From DAOTTX01 sp034437515 (lineage in GTDB: Bacteria > Chloroflexota > Anaerolineae > Aggregatilineales > Phototrophicaceae), in assembly GCA_034437515.1 (NCBI GenBank), contig DAOTTX010000239.1, positions 1-25,456 on the forward strand: a stretch of 25,456 nucleotides of DNA, read 5' to 3'. Below the pieces are notes generated by a model that saw nothing but the letters and a program-made list of their open reading frames with translations, had not been told where the DNA came from and did not search any database. Below are positions 23,501 to 25,456 of the stretch, piece by piece. A program made the position numbers and the translations under genes. The first letter of the stretch is position 1. Every line of letters starts with the position of its first letter.

Positions 23501-24685
23501 TTGACCACCATCGAAACCGGCTTCACATCGTTCCTGCCGACGCTTGACCTGACCCCGCTCGGTCGCCCGGATACCTTGCTGGAACGCCCTGCATGGGATA
23601 GTCTGGAAATCGGCGGCGCGGTCTGTGTCGATTGGTTGATTTACCACACCAATATGACCGGCAACTGGGAAGTCTTCCGGTTGGGTGATGGCCTGGGCGA
23701 CTACCTCGCACCGTACAACCCGAACCTCTCGCAGGGTGTTGGTGAGAACGTCACCGACATGGCCCCGACGCGCTCACCGGATACCGCATGGGTCGCGTTC
23801 ACCAGCAACCGGGACAGCACCGCTGAAGTCGAAAACTGGGAACTCTACCTTGCCCGCGTGGATAACACCGAGATCCGCCGTGTAACCTACAACACCGCCG
23901 CGAAGGACATCGACCCGGCGTGGTCACCAGATGGACGGCAAATATTGTTTGAGACTGACCGCGATGGCAACTGGGAACTCTACCTGCTTGATCTGGTCAC
24001 TGGCGTGGAAACTCGCCTGACCGAAAGTGACGCCAGCGACATCAACGCATCATGGTCACCGGATAGCTCGCAGATTGTCTTCCAGAGTGACCGTGACGGT
24101 CTGTGGCAAATCTACATGCTGGACCTCGCAACCGGCGAAGAGACACGCCTCAGCGACGGCAGCGGTGACGACCACGACCCGGCCTTCGCCTTCGCCGGGG
24201 ATCGCATCGCCTTCCGTACCTTCCGCGATAACCTGCGGAACAGCATGATCTACACGATGGATGCTGCGGGAGATGACGTACAACGTATCTCCGATGCACG
24301 CGGTATGGCGAGCAACCACACCTGGGCACCGGATGACAGCGTGATCGCTTATCAATCCGACCTGGACGGCGACCTGGACATCTACGCCTACGAAATCGAA
24401 ACTGAGGAAACGCGCCTGGTCACCGATAACGACATCCCGGACTACGCACCGACGTGGTACTGCAACGCACCACTGGTCGTTTTCACCTCGGATGTAACGG
24501 GCGACCCAAATATCTTCAACACACCGGCGCTCCCCATCGAAGCACCGTCTATCCTGGTGGATGAAGAAGCCAGCCAGATGACGACCGATCCGGCAGACGA
24601 CATCTATCCGGAGAACACCCCATCGGAAGAAAACGCCAGCCGTGAAGGGAACGTGCCGCCGAAGTTCAGCGCACCGACTCAGTAA
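17516..24685 (+). CDS. Giant secreted multi-domain protein: PKD/Ig-like repeats and TolB-like beta-propeller
   Basis: A protein of about 2,389 residues from ATG 17516 (a TTG at 17504 would add four). Layout: signal peptide (ITLLLAILLTISFSASTVTHA, about 1-30); a Pro/Thr/Glu linker (30-165) with PPTEA repeats; PKD domains with YQWDLGD, SEWTFGDGSP and WAWDFDNDG motifs; a Cys-containing Ig/PKD-like series (about 590-1060); further PKD domains; six tandem units of 84-90 residues (about 1430-1955); an acidic linker; and a WD40-like/TolB-type propeller (about 2030-2340) with DPAWSPDGRQILFETDRDGN and ASWSPDSSQIVFQSDRDG blades. Acidic D-x-N/D-x-D loops may bind calcium. No LPXTG, SLH or C-terminal membrane helix is seen. 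It stands alone between an intergenic region and a terminator. A surface or matrix role in binding or adhesion is likely; no catalytic domain is recognised. Confidence 0.85.
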   Translation: MTNNRLHRITLLLAILLTISFSASTVTHAKEATPTPPPVELPDLPIDPPLPVDPVEPTETTPTEVVTEAPTEAPTEEVTPPPVVTLDLPIDPPITDLLPPAEPTEAPPTEAPPTEAPPTEAPPENNPIDETPIVEIDVPTTEPTPDVDDNPVFEDDPVIINAPDATCGMSITDNGDTNPFSFAFAAVDVQNIASYQWDLGDTTTSNAVNLIHTYAGPGVYDVTLTCTPLTGANLVLSGRISIVQPISAQFTVRPGLSGIAPYTVNTSNTSSGAGLTYDWAVTGPENFTSMAAQPSFTFTQWGNYTITLEVTDSYGQVASAGATVGVIAPAPDATFSLSPNAGPVPLAVTVNGIDNNAGPIDTWDWTFTGGTPATATGQGPHSINYATDGTYSITLNYTGPGGGGSITKEVGAFPDNEPVDAVFSYFINDDPNTALIEVCFVNQSEGPVVTSEWTFGDGSPVLSDNNEIVCHGYANEGNVTVRLDVFATDTTITSDATIVVAVTAAPVADFTFTPASPITWNTEIDFTDASTGIIQTWAWDFDNDGVTDSTDENPQDILFTTLGGNIIRLTVTGPGGESTAEATIMVERLEITCDFNGELFPAPGTTQPYTSVVNDLEGRGITYSWQITGPGVFPAESTEDINITWANSGNYEVKFSAVTDDGSSCEVVKTVEVEWPTMTCAVIGNLAPVPDGNNNTYTADVTNIAGRDVTYEWFVDGTSQGVSTANTLTLSSTTPITHSVYYIVRTVNETGDCSAPPVSVVFDWPAVTCGINGQANPVPALPDNPTRSYTYSANVGNVLGRTVTYQWYVDNVLQGETSNQLTLSWAWDEEGPYEVRYEATIDDGNGDIDNCGANRNVNVNVPNLVCDLPNGDATPVINESVTFTTNLNNRYGRNFTARTWDFQQLVGGIWTDVAVGVNNASYTYTFSNPDETYRVRYYVVVEEPTDNCTSDWKQITTAGVGNDFTCDAWAGGDLTPTSPTNNYTYDVTIDNTNNIDLSYTWVLIAPDGTETTLGTNTSTADGNVSSPAFNGSAFTPADVYTLRVDVAAVNAADTTYTCALQETLTSGTLTVDFTPPGDTAVEINEPVCLTNTSTTSHGDINSLTYIWDFGTVDNSLGTQTSTDQQPGCISFLNPGSYTVTLTGTNGSGNLSDTADYVFDVYGSQSIAISTADDTYAPINKSFTAIHQNLTGAFNWTFYNEAGTQIGTRTGETVQFFFTNPGIYSAEVVGSGPLGNNTATMTFELIDVDDIRAAFSATTYGGLAPLDVCFTDRSTGNNITSWAWDFNNDSIVDMSYDDNNIPANICYTYTTPAQSHLVSLAIENNNGLQANATNIIRTYNLVEAGATFTVDAQGGGYFCYTAILDGDIDVVSWEYGDGNNGPAQEVVCHQYGASGTYLVTMHVENGNGDDGEIIREVVVDLTDNTPQPVLDINAQCSADVTASFLITNNGGDMKSPELVTLQHSGQVIRTDASLMLAAGETQTYTVTGYVGAVTLNLLDSAVATQTDCAEPPILDGSSVCAADGTAAFTINNTSSETAADQNYEIRNANGDLIQTGIIQIPVGSSAQVNVSGTYGPLTLTSSGPEGPTTELTIDSDCDTPPLLSISHSCQLDGTAVFTVSNTSDDTAANQPYEIRNANGDLVQSGTLAVPVNSSAQVSVVNTYGQLTFTSSSATQGNTTSITDTSNCDEPPVLTGSADCTYDGTATFSITNSSADSTADQPYTVTAEDGTVIDTGTLNVPPNSTRDIVVIGADGRVTLTSSGPEGPTTELNILTVCDEPPIITGSATCEANGTAVFNITNSSTDLDANQTYTVTDSGGTVVDNGTLTTTANGGTTQILITNVYDLLTFTTSGPEGVTTELTLTTDCDEPPILTGSATCEADGTTVFTITNSSTESVTSQPYVVNGADGTLVDNGSLRIDIGGSIEIRVTDVFGLLTFSTSGPEGITTELNVNSNCDEPPSVSLVTEENDDNGEPPAGDTVTSDGELTSTDEDTERDLTTIETGFTSFLPTLDLTPLGRPDTLLERPAWDSLEIGGAVCVDWLIYHTNMTGNWEVFRLGDGLGDYLAPYNPNLSQGVGENVTDMAPTRSPDTAWVAFTSNRDSTAEVENWELYLARVDNTEIRRVTYNTAAKDIDPAWSPDGRQILFETDRDGNWELYLLDLVTGVETRLTESDASDINASWSPDSSQIVFQSDRDGLWQIYMLDLATGEETRLSDGSGDDHDPAFAFAGDRIAFRTFRDNLRNSMIYTMDAAGDDVQRISDARGMASNHTWAPDDSVIAYQSDLDGDLDIYAYEIETEETRLVTDNDIPDYAPTWYCNAPLVVFTSDVTGDPNIFNTPALPIEAPSILVDEEASQMTTDPADDIYPENTPSEENASREGNVPPKFSAPTQ
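17819..17886 (+). repeat. 15-bp coding repeats for PPTEA
   Basis: Tandem 15-base units encode PTEA-PPTEA-PPTEA-PPTEA-PP, with silent third-base changes between copies. A shorter APTEAPTEE run lies at about 17716-17745. These form the extended linker after the signal peptide. Confidence 0.8.
19292..20411 (+). repeat. Ig/PKD-like tandem series with a Cys at each unit start
   Basis: Unit starts are marked by Cys codons at 19292, 19553, 19820, 20111 and 20411, so spacing is 87, 89, 97 and 100 residues. Each unit opens with a Cys followed by a Gly-rich turn (CDFNGELFPAPG, CAVIGNLAPVPDG, CGINGQANPVP). An early group shares GR-x-(I/V)TY-x-W, and a second Cys lies late in several units, so intradomain disulfides are possible. 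Confidence 0.7.
21818..23377 (+). repeat. Six tandem 84-90-residue repeats in the giant protein
   Basis: The first Cys of units 2-6, and the one after the last unit, fall at 22034, 22301, 22571, 22838, 23108 and 23375, giving 267 or 270 bases per unit. A diverged first unit precedes them (Cys at 21818). Each unit has CDEPPxLTGSATC, then DGTAVFTITNSS, then a TSSGPEGPTTEL-like end. Copies are similar but not identical at DNA level, so they are not very recent duplicates. The two Cys near each unit boundary could pair. Confidence 0.85.
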
Positions 24686-24701
24686 ATCTATCAGTAAAAG
24701 G

Positions 24702-24719
24702 GAGGCGGGTGACCGCCTC
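24702..24719 (+). terminator. Short hairpin after the giant gene
   Basis: GAGGCGG (24702-24708) pairs with CCGCCTC (24713-24719) around a GTGA loop, 16 bases after the stop codon. No U-run follows. It lies upstream of the stronger terminator. Confidence 0.5.
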
Positions 24720-24740
24720 ACCAGCAGCACCAAAGAATCA

Positions 24741-24773
24741 AAAAGCCACGATCATCATGATCGTGGCTTTTTT
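24741..24773 (+). terminator. Rho-independent terminator, likely bidirectional
   Basis: AAAAGCCACGATCA pairs over 14 bases with TGATCGTGGCTTTT around a three-base loop, and the 3' arm runs into TTTTTT. The A-run at the 5' side would serve the opposite strand. It ends the giant-protein transcript. Confidence 0.9.
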
Positions 24774-25012
24774 GTGCTGAAGGCGGGAGGCAAACCCACA
24801 CTTTCGGCAACAATTACAGCATTCGCATGGTATTTTTGAACTATACAGGTCGTACGGTAGCACCCCACAATAACGTGGACGGTTAAATTTGAACCTATTT
24901 AGCGCATTCTGAGCCGCAAAAATGCGAATCTATAAGTTCATTTCAGCTCTCTGGCATGAGTTTAACATCTGTGCGATATGGGACAAATTGGTTAATGCCA
25001 GATGAGTGAAAG
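24774..25012. other. Short intergenic stretch, no feature recognised
   Basis: These 239 bases lie between the terminator and the recombinase remnant. No reading frame with a ribosome site, no tRNA and no clear repeat was seen. Confidence 0.5.
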
Positions 25013-25408
25013 TCAATTCGGTTTCAGGTTACGGGTGGTGACATAGTAATGAAGGCTGGAAGGTGAACCATACTTGAGGTGGTGACTTGAGATATGGCAA
25101 ACTGATACACCAAATTGAAGCAGTTCAACGATTCGGTCACGGTCTTTGTCGTAGATGCTTTCCTGCACTGTCCCAACAGGCTTCCCTAGCATAATCCCCT
25201 GCGCTTTCTTGGTTGCCAAGGCTTCCTTGGTGCGACGACTAATCATCATGCGTTCCATCTCAGCAAAAAGTGAAAGCAAGGTCACCATGGTAAGCGATTG
25301 TAAGTCACTCTGGTTGCGGTCAAGCATGAGTTGTTGCTTGATGACACAATACCTTCGCCAAAATTCAAGATGGTCGAAAAATGGCGATTTTAGCGAAAAT
25401 TTGACACT
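25013..25408 (-). pseudogene. Serine recombinase/resolvase remnant, catalytic domain missing
   Basis: On the minus strand an open frame runs from a TAA at 25409-25411 down to TGA at 25013-25015, with an internal ATG at 25327. It matches only the C-terminal half of resolvase/invertase-type serine recombinases. LLSLFAEMERMMISRRTKEA and KKAQGIMLGKPVG form the long E helix and linker, then DKDRDRIVELLQFGVSV begins the DNA-binding helix-turn-helix and LKYGSPSSLHYYVTTRNL ends it. The N-terminal part, with the catalytic Ser and conserved Arg residues, is absent, and the frame upstream of about 25384 shows no similarity. It therefore cannot recombine DNA. A decayed mobile element near the right edge is the likely source. 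Confidence 0.8.
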
Positions 25409-25456
25409 TTATGACCTCTTATAAGCCAACTTTTCACGCTAATTCTGATGTTTTCT

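Noticed and set aside
24056..24733. 225-codon minus-strand frame opposite the propeller region
   Set aside because: It is antisense to clear propeller blades and its start lies within the terminator region.
25155..25424. 89-codon plus-strand frame over the recombinase remnant
   Set aside because: It is antisense to the recognisable recombinase helix and linker.

Overview
The window looks like a stretch of bacterial chromosome, most likely from a Chloroflexota (Anaerolineae-like) organism. This is an inference from style, not a marker-gene call. The pointers are a giant secreted PKD/beta-propeller protein with Pro-Thr-Glu linkers, a sugar-type ABC importer with two different permeases, and an AcoABC-like operon carrying an M24 hydrolase. 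No rRNA, tRNA or CRISPR was seen.

Layout. (1) 1-2130: a group II intron whose 5' end is cut by the window edge. It encodes a reverse transcriptase/maturase with an HNH domain, and a clear 34-nt domain V follows the stop codon. (2) 2130-3900: a low-density stretch with an AT-rich two-helix membrane protein, an Rhs/YD-repeat gene fragment, a perfect 26-bp inverted repeat and decayed sequence. (3) 3884-11815: a catabolic operon. It opens with a promoter, an overlapping TGGT-N3-ACCA operator and a FadR-type GntR regulator. It continues with an acetoin-dehydrogenase-like E1 alpha, E1 beta, an M24 family protein, a lipoyl acyltransferase (E2), an aldehyde dehydrogenase and a BudC-like short-chain dehydrogenase. 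(4) 12133-17025: a ribose/galactose-type ABC importer (binding protein, double ATPase, two permeases), ended by two back-to-back hairpins. (5) 17100-17515: an AT-rich intergenic region with repeats. (6) 17516-24685: a secreted protein of about 2,389 residues made of PKD/Ig-like repeats and a TolB-like propeller, followed by a strong terminator. (7) 25013-25408, minus strand: the C-terminal remnant of a serine recombinase.

How the genes may work together. The importer would bring in a sugar- or polyol-like compound. The SDR and the hydrolase would convert it to an acetoin-like or 2-oxo substrate. E1/E2 would cleave that with CoA, and the aldehyde dehydrogenase would oxidise the aldehyde product. 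The regulator probably controls its own promoter and the genes behind it. If the substrate is acetoin or 2,3-butanediol, the SDR, AcoABC and ALDH functions form a complete route to acetyl-CoA and acetate. The M24 gene and the importer do not fit that simple picture, and no E3 (dihydrolipoamide dehydrogenase) gene is present, so the true substrate is open.

The most unusual items are the M24 protein with a Cys in place of a metal-binding Asp, the E2 with two apparent E3-binding domains, the modular giant surface protein with two Cys-bearing tandem repeat series, and the inverted repeat that reuses Rhs coding sequence.
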